From the NCBI RefSeq assembly GCF_017744955.1, contig NZ_JAGIAG010000004.1, positions 248,001 to 312,000 on the forward strand: a stretch of DNA of 64,000 nucleotides, written 5' to 3'. A program made the position numbers and the translations under genes. This stretch comes from Dokdonella sp. GTDB taxonomy: Bacteria; Pseudomonadota; Gammaproteobacteria; Xanthomonadales; Rhodanobacteraceae. Shown one piece after another: positions 20,615 to 30,009 of this stretch. Position 1 is the first letter of the stretch; the number at the start of each line of letters is the position of its first letter. Under the pieces are notes generated by a model, which worked only from the letters and a program-made list of their open reading frames with translations, did not search any database and was not told where the DNA came from.

Positions 20615-22906
20615 TCACGGCTCGGCGGGATCGAATCCGTCCGCGAACACGCGGTCCGCCGAGATGGACAGCGGCGCGACGACGGCATCCGCGTTCTGGC
20701 CGCTGGTCGTGTGCAATACGCCGGCGGCGAAACCGTCCTCGTACGTCCCCGCCGCCCCGGCGACGGGAATGACCACCGTGCAGCTGCCGTCGGCGGAAAT
20801 CTGCGCTCCCGCCGCAAGCGAGAACGAGGCATCTCCGGGCACGGCCGCCACCGTCGCATTCGCGCAGTCCGTCGAAGGCGCGTCCGCACCGATGCGCAGG
20901 CCGGCAGGCAGGACGTGCGCCAGCGCGGTGGTCACCGCAATCGTGCTGTGCGCGTCGTTGCGGAGCGTCAGCACGAGCTGCGTCGTGGCGGTGTCGGGAA
21001 TGGCATCGGGCACGAAAATCGCCGTGAGCACCGGCGGCGGCGGCGGCGTGGCGGCGGTGACGGTGAACGTCAGAGCCTCCGCGGTCAGCGCGAGGCTTCC
21101 GGCGACGCCGCTGGCCATGCCGAAATAGCTCCAGGTGAACGTCGGCGACGGGTTGCCGGCGGTCGCGTCGAACTTGACGATCGAATAGGTCGTGCCCGGG
21201 CTCGGAAAGGTGCCGTCCGAACCGTCGAGCAGGACCACTCGGTAGGCGTGCGTCGACGGCTGGAAGTCGACGGTCGCGACCTCGGCCACGTCGGAGACGT
21301 CGCCGGACAGGCGCGCGGCGAGCGTGCCGTCGGCGAATCCGAGCGTCGTCGCATGCAGCGTGCCGACCGGCAGGTCGATCGGCCCCGCCAGAAGGACGCC
21401 GCCGCTGCCGAGCCCGATGGTGCCGTCGATGGTGCCGGCGCCGGCGAGGAAGCCGTTGCCGCTCGCCGTGACGTCGCCGTCGAAACGGGTCGCGGTCGTG
21501 CCGTCGCCGATTTCCAGCAAGCCCTCGCTGACCGATGCGCCTGCGGCCAAGGCATGGTCGCCGGTCAGCACCAGCACTCCGACGCCGGTCTTGGCCAGGC
21601 TCCAACGGTCGCGCGAGGCGTCGAAGCACGTCGCGCCGCACCACGCCGGCGGCACGTAGCCCGCGTCGACGAAGGAAGCCATGTCGGTGATCGAATCGGA
21701 CACCGACTGCAACTGCCCCGAGGCGGGCGAGAATTCGAGTGTCCCGGCGCCGTGCAGGAACAGGCCCGCACCGCCTGCCGCCGCCGTCGTCACGCCGCCG
21801 CTGGCGTTGCCGCCGACGGCGCTGCCTCCGGCGATCGTGCTGGGGCCGGCGATCGCCAGCGTCGCGCCGTCCATCACGAACACGGCGCCGCCGAAACCGG
21901 CGCCCGCGCCGCCGATTCCGCCCGCCGGGTTGCCACCGTCGGTCGCGTCTCCGCCGCCGAAGCCGCCGAACGCCGTCGGCTGGCCCTGTCCGCCGCCGCC
22001 GCCGAAGCCGCCGTTGCCGCCGGCACCGCCGCCGCTGCTGCCGCCGCCACCTCCGAAACCACCCGGGCCGCCCACGAAGCCGGCGCCGCCACCGCCGCCG
22101 AATCCGCCGCCGCCGCCGTTGAACGTCGAGATGTTTCCGCTCTGACCGGCGACGCCGCCGCCCGAGGCGACGGAACTCATGGAGAGCGATGCGGCGCCGC
22201 CACCGCCGTCGGCGCCACCGAGCGAGCCGCCCAGATCTCCTCCGGAGGCGGCGCCGGCGACGATGCCGGCCAGTCCGTCGAGGACGCCGATGCTTCCGCC
22301 GTCGGCGCCCACCCCGACGCCTCCGCCGCCACCGCACACGCCACCGCCCTGGGACGCGCCGTCGCCGCCCAGGCCGCCACCGCCGCCGCGGTTGCCCGAC
22401 TCCGCGTCTCCGCCGGCGGCGGCGTTCTGCTCGAACGCGACGCCGTCGAGAGTCACGCGGCCGTCGGTCGCGACGAACAGGGCGCCGCCCAACCCCGCGC
22501 CGGCGCCGCCTCCGGCGCGGCCCTTGCCGCCGTGCGCGACGGCCTGGCGAATCGCCAGGTTCCTGATCGTCGCCGTGCCCGAGTACACGAACAGCCCGCG
22601 TGCGACGCCGCCGCCGTCGAGCGCGTGGCCGTCGCCGTCGATCGTCAACGTGGCGCCGGCGGGAAGATTGACCGCGGGCAGATCGCCGCCGAGGACGATG
22701 TCGTCGGCGAAGCGGATCACGTTGTCGGTGTCGACGGCATCGCCGTCGACCGCGACCGAGCGCAGCGCGAGCGCAAGCGAGGCCGGATCGTGCACCTCGA
22801 TCGTCGCCGCATGCGCCTGGACGAACCATGCCGCCGTCACCGCGGCGCTCAACGCGCACGCACGTACACCGCGCACGCGTGGGCGTGCGCTCCTGTCGAA
22901 TTCCAT
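20615..22906 (-). CDS. Gly-rich autotransporter-like secreted protein lacking a beta-barrel
   Basis: A 763-residue protein with a long signal peptide (about 30-35 residues, ending VQAHA). A beta-helix-like N-terminal domain follows (TLTIDGDGHALDGGG). The region about 150-370 consists almost only of Gly/Ala/Ser with GGxGG repeats. The next region carries autotransporter-associated beta-strand repeats (VGVLVLTGDHALAAGASVS), and an Ig/DUF11-like domain stands near 640-750. There is no C-terminal beta-barrel; instead it ends SADRVFADGFDPAEP, the shared tail. ATG at 22906 was used because the signal peptide starts there. It splits the leucine-degradation genes. Function is unknown; surface adhesion is a guess. 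Confidence 0.8.
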   Translation of the reverse strand: MEFDRSARPRVRGVRACALSAAVTAAWFVQAHAATIEVHDPASLALALRSVAVDGDAVDTDNVIRFADDIVLGGDLPAVNLPAGATLTIDGDGHALDGGGVARGLFVYSGTATIRNLAIRQAVAHGGKGRAGGGAGAGLGGALFVATDGRVTLDGVAFEQNAAAGGDAESGNRGGGGGLGGDGASQGGGVCGGGGGVGVGADGGSIGVLDGLAGIVAGAASGGDLGGSLGGADGGGGAASLSMSSVASGGGVAGQSGNISTFNGGGGGFGGGGGAGFVGGPGGFGGGGGSSGGGAGGNGGFGGGGGQGQPTAFGGFGGGDATDGGNPAGGIGGAGAGFGGAVFVMDGATLAIAGPSTIAGGSAVGGNASGGVTTAAAGGAGLFLHGAGTLEFSPASGQLQSVSDSITDMASFVDAGYVPPAWCGATCFDASRDRWSLAKTGVGVLVLTGDHALAAGASVSEGLLEIGDGTTATRFDGDVTASGNGFLAGAGTIDGTIGLGSGGVLLAGPIDLPVGTLHATTLGFADGTLAARLSGDVSDVAEVATVDFQPSTHAYRVVLLDGSDGTFPSPGTTYSIVKFDATAGNPSPTFTWSYFGMASGVAGSLALTAEALTFTVTAATPPPPPVLTAIFVPDAIPDTATTQLVLTLRNDAHSTIAVTTALAHVLPAGLRIGADAPSTDCANATVAAVPGDASFSLAAGAQISADGSCTVVIPVAGAAGTYEDGFAAGVLHTTSGQNADAVVAPLSISADRVFADGFDPAEP

Positions 22907-23073
22907 GGTGCCCCCTGTGGCAGAAAGAATTGCGGCGCAAGAATACGCCGATGCGGGGGCGCCGGAGCATTCCAATATTCCAAATGTTCAAAAATTTCTC
23001 CGCTGCCGGGCGGCCGTCCCGGCGGGCGTCCCGCCCGGGCGGACGAGACGCACAGGCTCGCGCCGGTCGGCGC

Positions 23074-23079
23074 TAGAAT
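23074..23079 (+). promoter_or_regulatory. -10 box giving a near-leaderless liuE transcript
   Basis: TAGAAT ends only seven bases before the ATG at 23087. If used as a standard -10 box, transcription would start at or within a base or two of the start codon. The same motif and context (ctagaatcgccgg) precede the S8 protease gene at 9083. No -35 match was found. Confidence 0.45.
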
Positions 23080-23086
23080 CGCCGGC

Positions 23087-24004
23087 ATGAATGCCCCCGC
23101 CCGAGCCATGAACGACATGCCTCCCCGCGTCCGCATCGTCGAGGTCGGCGCGCGCGACGGCCTGCAGAACGAGAAGACGATCATCCCGACGGCGACCAAG
23201 ATCGAACTGATCGACCGCCTGTCGGCGACCGGCCTGCGCACGATCGAGGCGACCAGCTTCGTCAGCCCGAAGTGGATCCCGCAGCTCGCCGATGCAGCCG
23301 AGGTCTTCTCCGGCATCGCCAGGAAACCCGGCGTGAGCTATCCGGTGCTGGTGCCGAACCTGCAGGGATACGAACGCGCGCGCGCCGTCGGCGCCGACGA
23401 GATCGCGGTGTTCGCCGCCGCGTCGGAAGCGTTCAGCCGCAAGAACATCAACGCCTCGATCGACGAATCGATCGAGCGCTTCGCGCCGGTGCTCGAACGC
23501 GCCCGCGCGGACGGCGTCAAGGTGCGCGGCTACGTCTCCACCGTGCTCGGCTGCCCGTACCAGGGCGAGGTGCCGGTCGCCGACGTCGTGCACGTCGCGC
23601 AGCGCCTGCACACGCTCGGCTGCTACGAGATCTCCCTCGGCGACACCATCGGCATCGGCACGCCCGGCAAGGCCCGCGCGATGCTGCGGGCGGTCGCCGG
23701 CGAGGTGCCGATGGCGGCGCTGGCGGTGCATTTCCACGACACCCGCGGCCAGGCGCTGGCGAACATCCTGGCCTGCCTCGAGGAAGGCGTCGCGGTGGTC
23801 GACAGCGCGGTGTCCGGCACCGGCGGCTGCCCGTACGCGAAAGGCGCGACCGGCAACGTGGCCAGCGAGGACGTCGTCTACATGCTCGACGGCCTCGGCA
23901 TCGCGACCGGCATCGACCTGCCCGCGCTGATCGCCACCGGGCTCTGGCTCAGCGCCCAGCTCGGCCGCGAGACCTCCAGCCGCGTCGCCCGCGCCAGCCT
24001 CTGA
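23087..24004 (+). CDS. liuE: Hydroxymethylglutaryl-CoA lyase
   Basis: A 305-residue TIM-barrel enzyme that cleaves HMG-CoA to acetoacetate and acetyl-CoA, the last step of leucine degradation. Recognised by VEVGARDGLQNE (base/metal site), GYVSTVLGCPYQG, VHFHDTRGQALAN (metal-binding HxH) and SGTGGCPYAKGATGN with the catalytic Cys. Start at 23087 (MNAPARAMND); a second ATG lies at 23108. It follows the divergent Gly-rich protein and precedes the GGDEF/EAL gene by 134 bases. Confidence 0.95.
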   Translation: MNAPARAMNDMPPRVRIVEVGARDGLQNEKTIIPTATKIELIDRLSATGLRTIEATSFVSPKWIPQLADAAEVFSGIARKPGVSYPVLVPNLQGYERARAVGADEIAVFAAASEAFSRKNINASIDESIERFAPVLERARADGVKVRGYVSTVLGCPYQGEVPVADVVHVAQRLHTLGCYEISLGDTIGIGTPGKARAMLRAVAGEVPMAALAVHFHDTRGQALANILACLEEGVAVVDSAVSGTGGCPYAKGATGNVASEDVVYMLDGLGIATGIDLPALIATGLWLSAQLGRETSSRVARASL

Positions 24005-24138
24005 CCGGTCGTGGCTGCGAACCGCACCCACCGTCGGAATTCCCGCAGCCGCCCTCCACTGTTCTTTCACGCGCCTGCCGAGGATGCGGTGCTAAGGTCG
24101 CGTCGCAAGCCGGAAGACTTCCGTTCGGGACGGAGGCG

Positions 24139-26757
24139 ATGCAGCAAAGCGCGACATCGCAACACGAGGGCGCGGAAGTGAGCGCCTGGATCGCGCCGTT
24201 GCCCGGCGGTGGCGGCACCGCGACCGCGGTCGACGCCCTGCTCGACGTCGCCAGGCACCAGGAGCTCGACGGGCACGCGCGCCAGCTCGTGCTCGAAGCC
24301 GTGCACAAGCTGCGCGCGCAGGACGCCGCGGCGCTCGCGGTCGCCTCGCGCTATCGCGGCCTGCTCGAAGCGATCCCCGACGCGGTCACCGTGCACAACG
24401 AACGCGGCGACGTGCTCGACGCCAACGTCGCCGCCTGCCGTCTTTACGGCCATTCGCGCGAATCGCTGCTGCAGCTGAACCTGGTCGATCTCAATCCGGC
24501 GCTGCCGCCCGATCACATCCAGCACGTGATCGAGACCTGCCGGCTCAACGACGCGTTCACCATCGAGACCAGCATCCGGCGCAGCGACGGACGCGATTTT
24601 CCGGTCGAGATCCACTCCAACGTCTATCTCGACGGCAGCCAGAAGCGCGTGCTGTCGGTCACGCGCGGCATCAGCCACTGGCAGCGCACCGCCAGCGCGC
24701 TGCGCGACGCCGACTTGCGCTACCAGCTGCTGCTGAAGATGCTCGACAAGGGCGTGCACGTGCGCGACGCGCAGGGCGGCTACGTCTACGTCAATCCGGC
24801 CGCGCTGCAGATGATGCGCATGCGCGAAGAGGAATACCTCCAGGCCGCGCGCGAGAACTTCCCGGGCTGGAACTGGTACGACGAAAACGGTCGCCTGCTG
24901 CCGCGTTCTGAGCTGCCGTCGACGCGCGTGCTGACCACCGGCCAGCCGGTGCACAGCACGCTGCTGTGCCTGTCGGCGCCGCATCTGGACGAGCCGCTGT
25001 GGCTGTCGACCACCGCGGTGCCGCTGTTCCGCGCCGGCGAGGACGCGCCGTACCAGGCCGTCGTCGCCTACGACGACGTCAGCGAACTCAAGCGCGCCCG
25101 CGACGTGCTCGCGCAGGCGCAGGAGGTCAGCAACCTCGGCGGCTTCGAGTTCTCGCTGGACGGCGAGATGCTGTTCTGGACCGACGAAATGTACCGGTTG
25201 TTCGACCTGCCGGTCGGCACGCCGATGACGCTGGAGCGCGCGATGGCGCTGGTGCCGGGCGGCCGCGAACGGCTCGCGCAGGACCTCGCCGCGTTGCGCC
25301 GCGGCGAATCGATCCAGCACGAACAGGAAATCGTCACCCCGCTCGGCCGCCAGCGCTGGCTCAGCGTCGCGATGCGGCCGCTGCGCCGCGGCGGCGCGAT
25401 CTGGGGCGTGTCGGGCATGTGCCAGGACGTCACCGCGCGCAAGCAGCTGGAACTCGAACTGCGCCGCAAGGCGGTCACCGATCCGCTCACCGGCCTGCCG
25501 AACCGCGAGGCGATCGTCGACGAGCTGAACCGCCAGATCATCGCCACGCGCGACCAGATCGGCCCGACCCTCCTCTACGTCGACCTCGATCGCTTCAAGG
25601 TCATCAACGACATCCTCGGCGCGGCCGCCGGCGACCGCCTGCTCGGCGCCGCCGCCGAGCGCCTGCGCGAGTGCCTGCCCGAAGGCGCGCGCTGCGGCCG
25701 CTTCGCCGGCGACGAGTTCCTCGTCGTGCTGCCGCGCTCGACGCGCGAGGAACGCGCCAGCGAGGTCGCCGAGACGATCAACAGCCGCTTCCGCCGCCCG
25801 TTCGAGCACGTCGGCGAGGACTACGTCATCACCGCCTCGATCGGCATCGCACGCCACCCCAGGGACGGCCGCAATGCGCAGCAGCTGGTGCAGCACGCCG
25901 ACGCCGCGATGAGCGACGCCAAGCGCCGCGGCCGCAACACCTGGCAGGCGTTCTCGGTCGCCACCGAACGCCGCCTGGAAAGCAGTCTCGCGGTCGAGAA
26001 CCAGCTGCGCCACGCGCTCGACCGCCACGAGCTGCATCTGAAGTACCAGCCGAAGGTCGACCTGGTCAGCGGCAAGGTGGTCGGCGCCGAGGCGCTGCTG
26101 CGCTGGATGCATCCCTCGCGCGGCGAGCTGCTGCCGTTCGCCTTCGTGCAGCACGCCGAAAGCTCCGGCGACATCGTGCCGATCGGCGCCTGGGTCATCG
26201 ACGAGGCCTGCCGCACCTTGCGCGACTGGCGCGACCTCGGCGTGGCGCTGCCGCACATCGCGGTCAACGTGTCCTATCGCCAGCTGCTGAGCGAATCCTT
26301 CCTCGATTCGGTCGTGTCCGCGCTGCGTCGCCACGACCTGTCCGGCGACTCGCTGGAGATCGAGATGATCGAGCGCATGCTGGTCGAGGACACGCCGGAC
26401 ACGACGCAGATGTTCAAGGATCTGCGCGAGCTCGGCGTGCGGATCACCATCGACGATTTCGGCGAGGGCTATTCCTCGCTCAACTACCTGCGCCGGCTGC
26501 CGGTCGACGCGCTGAAGATCAGCTACGAGTTCGTGCGGCGCATTCCGTCCAGCGTCGCCGACACGGCGATCTGCGAGGCGATCATCCGCGTCGGCCAGGG
26601 CCTCGGCCTCGGCATGGTCGCCGAGGGCGTCGAGACCGAGCAGCAGCGGCAGTTCCTGCTCGACCACGGCCTGCGCGTCGCGCAGGGCCACCTGTTCAGT
26701 CCGGCGCTCGACGCGGTGGAATTCGCGGCCTTCGCGCGCCGGCGCGGGCTGGCCTGA
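24139..26757 (+). CDS. PAS-GGDEF-EAL cyclic-di-GMP signalling protein
   Basis: An 872-residue protein, probably cytoplasmic, with no membrane segment seen. Three PAS-like sensor domains (about 72-195, 200-325 and 330-440) precede a GGDEF domain (about 445-610) and an EAL domain (about 620-870). The synthase signature is AGDEF (GRFAGDEFLVV), a known active variant with the first Gly replaced. The phosphodiesterase half keeps EALLRW, the Asn of VNVS, the Glu of EMIERM, IDDFGEGYSS, LKI and VAEGVETEQQ, so its metal site looks intact. After LKI the usual Asp is Ser. It can therefore potentially make and break c-di-GMP, controlled by PAS ligands. Start at ATG 24139 behind ggagg. Confidence 0.93.
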   Translation: MQQSATSQHEGAEVSAWIAPLPGGGGTATAVDALLDVARHQELDGHARQLVLEAVHKLRAQDAAALAVASRYRGLLEAIPDAVTVHNERGDVLDANVAACRLYGHSRESLLQLNLVDLNPALPPDHIQHVIETCRLNDAFTIETSIRRSDGRDFPVEIHSNVYLDGSQKRVLSVTRGISHWQRTASALRDADLRYQLLLKMLDKGVHVRDAQGGYVYVNPAALQMMRMREEEYLQAARENFPGWNWYDENGRLLPRSELPSTRVLTTGQPVHSTLLCLSAPHLDEPLWLSTTAVPLFRAGEDAPYQAVVAYDDVSELKRARDVLAQAQEVSNLGGFEFSLDGEMLFWTDEMYRLFDLPVGTPMTLERAMALVPGGRERLAQDLAALRRGESIQHEQEIVTPLGRQRWLSVAMRPLRRGGAIWGVSGMCQDVTARKQLELELRRKAVTDPLTGLPNREAIVDELNRQIIATRDQIGPTLLYVDLDRFKVINDILGAAAGDRLLGAAAERLRECLPEGARCGRFAGDEFLVVLPRSTREERASEVAETINSRFRRPFEHVGEDYVITASIGIARHPRDGRNAQQLVQHADAAMSDAKRRGRNTWQAFSVATERRLESSLAVENQLRHALDRHELHLKYQPKVDLVSGKVVGAEALLRWMHPSRGELLPFAFVQHAESSGDIVPIGAWVIDEACRTLRDWRDLGVALPHIAVNVSYRQLLSESFLDSVVSALRRHDLSGDSLEIEMIERMLVEDTPDTTQMFKDLRELGVRITIDDFGEGYSSLNYLRRLPVDALKISYEFVRRIPSSVADTAICEAIIRVGQGLGLGMVAEGVETEQQRQFLLDHGLRVAQGHLFSPALDAVEFAAFARRRGLA

Positions 26758-26935
26758 ACACCGCGTCGTCCAGGCGCATACCCCATTGGCATCATTCCCG
26801 CGAGACGCCCATCCCGAGGCGTTCGCCGAACTGCCTCGTTCCCGCGAACGCTGCTTCGACGACCGACGGCTGGCCATCCATTTCGCGCTGGATTGCGTCG
26901 TAGAAAAACCGAGCCGGATCCCGGCGTTCACGAGG

Positions 26936-26965
26936 ATGACGAGGTCGTCGGAGGTTCCCTATACT
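26936..26965 (+). promoter_or_regulatory. Candidate promoter of the S51-like gene
   Basis: -35 candidate atgacg at 26936-26941 and -10 TATACT at 26960-26965, with an 18-base spacer, about 30 bases before the ATG at 26995. The -10 is good; the -35 matches at four of six positions. Confidence 0.5.
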
Positions 26966-26994
26966 CGCGGTTTCCTCGCCGCGAGCCGGTCCGA

Positions 26995-27804
26995 ATGCCC
27001 GCCAAACTCGCTCCGGACCGCAACCGCGGCCTGATCATCGCCGCCGGCGATCTGCGCGCCGAAGCGGGCGCCTCGACGCTGCTCGCGCGGTTGTTCGCGC
27101 TGATCGGCACGCAGCCGCGCGTGGTCGCGCTGATTCCGACCGAAGCCGCCGACGACGACGTCGATTTCGACACCACGCTGTACAACGCCGGCGCCGGCGA
27201 AGTGCGCCGGCAGACGCTGCAGACGCGTGCCGACAGCGAGCAGCGCGCCCTGCTCGACGCGGTCGAGCACGCGCACCTGACCTTGCTGCTGGCCGAGCAG
27301 CCGCTGCGCCTGTCGACGCTGATCGGCGGCACCCAGCTCGCACGCGCGATCCGCCGCCGCAACGCCGAAGGCATGGCGGTGATCGGCGGCGGCGCCGGCG
27401 CGGCGGTGCTGTGCGAACACATGCTCGCGCACGGCGTCGAGGGCGCGACGCCGCGCAGCGGCGGCGCCAGCCTTGCGCCGGGCCTCGGACTCACCAACCG
27501 CATCATCGTCGACCAGGGCGGCCATGCCAGCGACCGGCTCGGCCGCCTGCTCGCCGCGCTGGCGCTGAACCCGTTCGCGCTCGGGCTCGGACTCGACGCA
27601 GCCACCGCCGCGGTGATCGGACCGGACAACGTGCTCGAAGTCGTCGGCAGCGGCGGCGTGACCCTGATCGATCCGGCCGAGATGCGCGACTCGAACGCCG
27701 CCCAACTCGAACACGGCGCGCCGATCCGCATCACCAACCTGCGCCTGCACGCGTTGACCGGCGGCGCGCGCTACGACCTCGACTTCCGCCGCACGGTCGA
27801 CTGA
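26995..27804 (+). CDS. Cyanophycinase-like (peptidase S51 fold) protein, probably catalytically dead
   Basis: A 269-residue homologue of cyanophycinase, which splits cyanophycin into beta-Asp-Arg dipeptides. The C-terminal half is very like bacterial cyanophycinases (LAPGLGLTNRIIVDQ, DRLGRLLAALALNP, LEVVGSGGVTLID). The nucleophile elbow normally written GTSAGA is here IGGGAGAA, so the catalytic Ser is Gly, and the region after DQ that usually holds the active-site His has changed to GGHAS. It may therefore be a pseudoenzyme with a regulatory or binding role. No cyanophycin synthetase is in the window. The start at 26995 follows the -10 TATACT by about 30 bases. Confidence 0.75.
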   Translation: MPAKLAPDRNRGLIIAAGDLRAEAGASTLLARLFALIGTQPRVVALIPTEAADDDVDFDTTLYNAGAGEVRRQTLQTRADSEQRALLDAVEHAHLTLLLAEQPLRLSTLIGGTQLARAIRRRNAEGMAVIGGGAGAAVLCEHMLAHGVEGATPRSGGASLAPGLGLTNRIIVDQGGHASDRLGRLLAALALNPFALGLGLDAATAAVIGPDNVLEVVGSGGVTLIDPAEMRDSNAAQLEHGAPIRITNLRLHALTGGARYDLDFRRTVD

Positions 27805-27843
27805 GAACCCGCCGGCCGAACCTGGCGGTCCGGCGCGCTCGGT

Positions 27844-27849
27844 TAGAAT
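27844..27849 (+). promoter_or_regulatory. Candidate -10 box of the SDR gene
   Basis: TAGAAT followed by c-cgcgcc, 31 bases before the ATG at 27880, matching the TAGAAT motif at 9083, 23074 and 39173. No clear -35 box. Confidence 0.35.
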
Positions 27850-27879
27850 CCGCGCCCGCTTCTTCCCAAGGAATCTTCC

Positions 27880-28653
27880 ATGCAGCTCGATCAGATCAAG
27901 GCGGTCATCACCGGCGGCGCCTCCGGACTCGGTTTCGCGGTCGCCAGGCATCTCGTGGCGCACGGCGCTCGCGTCGTATTGCTCGACGTGAACGAAGCCA
28001 GGGGCGAAGCCGCCGCTCGTGAACTGGGAGCCGATGCTCGCCCAGCCTTCATCCAAACGGATGTCACGTCCGAAGACGACGTCGCGCAAAGCCTGAAGTC
28101 TGCACAGGAGGAAATGGGCGGCCTCAATGCCGCGATCAACTGCGCCGGCGTGCTCGGCGCCGGCCGCGTGCTCGGCAAGGAAGGGCCGATGCCGCTGTCG
28201 ACCTTCGCCACCACCGTGATGATCAACCTGGTCGGCAGCTTCAACGTCGCCAAGGCGGCGGCGAATCTGATGCAGCACAACGCGCCGGGCGAGGACGGCG
28301 AGCGCGGCATCATCGTCAACACCGCCTCGGTCGCCGCCTACGAAGGCCAGATCGGCCAGGCCGCGTACTCGGCGTCGAAGGGCGGCGTGGTCGGCATGAC
28401 GTTGCCGATGGCGCGCGAGTTCGCACGCATCGGCGTGCGCGTGATGACCGTCGCGCCGGGCGTCTTCCACACGCCGATGGTCGACGGCATGCCCGAGCAG
28501 GTCTACCAGTCGCTGTGCGCGCAGGTGCCGTTTCCCTCGCGCCTGGGCAAGCCGGAGGAATACGCCGATACGGTCGCCTTCATCCTGCAGAACCGCTATC
28601 TCAACGGCGAAACGATCCGCATCGACGGCGCGATCCGGCTGCAGCCGAAGTAA
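27880..28653 (+). CDS. Short-chain dehydrogenase, type II 3-hydroxyacyl-CoA dehydrogenase-like
   Basis: A 257-residue NAD-dependent SDR. The glycine-rich cofactor loop TGGASGLG is at 11-18, Asp at the end of strand two (LLDVN) indicates NAD preference, and the catalytic Ser, Tyr, Lys set is in NTASVAAYEGQIGQAAYSASKGG. The GPMPLSTFATTVMINLVGSFN and RVMTVAPGVFHTPM stretches are typical of HSD17B10-type enzymes. These oxidise 2-methyl-3-hydroxybutyryl-CoA (isoleucine degradation) and other 3-hydroxyacyl-CoAs, which fits the nearby leucine genes. It converges on pmbA with 15 bases between stops. Confidence 0.88.
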   Translation: MQLDQIKAVITGGASGLGFAVARHLVAHGARVVLLDVNEARGEAAARELGADARPAFIQTDVTSEDDVAQSLKSAQEEMGGLNAAINCAGVLGAGRVLGKEGPMPLSTFATTVMINLVGSFNVAKAAANLMQHNAPGEDGERGIIVNTASVAAYEGQIGQAAYSASKGGVVGMTLPMAREFARIGVRVMTVAPGVFHTPMVDGMPEQVYQSLCAQVPFPSRLGKPEEYADTVAFILQNRYLNGETIRIDGAIRLQPK

Positions 28654-28668
28654 TCGGACGGAAGGACA

Positions 28669-30009
28669 CTACTCGCCGGCGACGGTCATGCGTTCGAGCA
28701 GGATCGAGCCGGTGAGGATGTGCGAGCGCGGATCGACGTCGCGGCCGACCGCGACGAGATTGGCGTACATCTCGCGCAGGTTCGAGGCGATGGTGATCTC
28801 CTCGACCGGATGGACGATCTGCCCGTTCTCGACCCAGAAGCCGGTCGCGCCGCGCGAGTAGTCGCCGGTGATCAGCGACACGCCCTGCCCCATCAGCTCG
28901 GTCACGACCAGGCCGGTGTGCATGCGCCGGAGCAGCGCGGCGAAATCGTCGCCGCCCGGCTCCACCACGACGTTGTGGATGCCGCCGGCGTTGCCGGTCG
29001 AGCGCAGGCCGAGCTTGCGCGCCGAATAGCTGCCGAGGATGTAGCGCGCCAGCACGCCGTCGGTGATCAGGTCCGAGTCGCGCGTGGCGACGCCTTCCGC
29101 GTCGAACGCGGTGGAACCGTGGCCGCACGGGATGCGCGGACGCTCGACGATGCGCATCCATTCCGGAAAGACCTGCTTGCCGACGTGGTCGACGAGGAAA
29201 CTGGTCCTGCGGTAGAGCGAACCGCCGCTGGCGGCGGAGAGGAAGTGCCCGATCAGGCCGCGCGCGACCTCCGGCACGAACAGCACCGGACAGTCGCGCG
29301 TCGACAGCCGCCGCGCGCCGAGCCGCGCCACCGTGCGCTGGGCCGCCTTGCGCCCGATCGACTCGGCCGAAGCGAAATCGCCGGCCGCGCGCACGCTGTC
29401 GTACCAGTAGTCGCGCTGCATGCCGCCTTCGTCCTCGGCGATCAGTGCGACCGACAGCGAATGGTGCGTGCCGCGTTCGGTGCCGACGAAACCGAGCGAG
29501 TTCGCGTACGCGGTCATCGCGGCGCCGACCTGCACCGAGGCGCCGTCGGAGTTGTCGATGCGCGGATCGAAGGCGCGGCCGGCGTCCTCGATCTCCAGGC
29601 CCAGGCGGATCGCTTCCTCGGGCGTGATGTTCCATGGATGCCACAGGTCCAGGTCCGGGATGTCCTTGGCCATCAGGTCCGCGTCTGCGAGGCCGTTGGC
29701 AGGGTCCTCCTCGGTGTAGCGCGCGATCGCGCAGGCGTGCTCGATGGTCTGTTCGATCGAGGCGGGATCGAGATCGGCGGTGCTGGCCGAGCCCTTGCGC
29801 TTGCCGAAGTAGACCGTCAGCGACACGCCGCGGTCGCGCGTGCGCTCGACCGTCTCGACTTCGCCGAGGCGCACGCCGACGCTGAGGCCGGAATCGACGC
29901 TGGCGGCGACGTCGGCCTCGCTGGCGCCCTTGGCGCGGCAGCGGCGGATCACGTCCTCGGCGATCTGCGCGAGGCGGTCGAGTTCGACGGAAGCGGCATC
30001 TGGGTTCAT
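28669..30009 (-). CDS. pmbA: PmbA/TldE metalloprotease subunit
   Basis: A 446-residue partner of TldD. The TldD-TldE heterodimer is a zinc-dependent protease that matures microcin B17 and degrades the CcdA antitoxin in E. coli. PmbA itself lacks the HExxxH zinc motif, and none is seen here. Family features: SVGVRLGEVETVERTRDRG near the N-terminus, GYGTTVAARL-like central strands (SIGRKAAQRTVARLGARRL) and the closing HPVEEITIASNLREMY with ILLERMTVAG. Start at MNPDAASVEL (30009). It is divergent from yjgA and separated from tldD by about 2 kb, as in many gammaproteobacteria. Confidence 0.95.
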   Translation of the reverse strand: MNPDAASVELDRLAQIAEDVIRRCRAKGASEADVAASVDSGLSVGVRLGEVETVERTRDRGVSLTVYFGKRKGSASTADLDPASIEQTIEHACAIARYTEEDPANGLADADLMAKDIPDLDLWHPWNITPEEAIRLGLEIEDAGRAFDPRIDNSDGASVQVGAAMTAYANSLGFVGTERGTHHSLSVALIAEDEGGMQRDYWYDSVRAAGDFASAESIGRKAAQRTVARLGARRLSTRDCPVLFVPEVARGLIGHFLSAASGGSLYRRTSFLVDHVGKQVFPEWMRIVERPRIPCGHGSTAFDAEGVATRDSDLITDGVLARYILGSYSARKLGLRSTGNAGGIHNVVVEPGGDDFAALLRRMHTGLVVTELMGQGVSLITGDYSRGATGFWVENGQIVHPVEEITIASNLREMYANLVAVGRDVDPRSHILTGSILLERMTVAGE

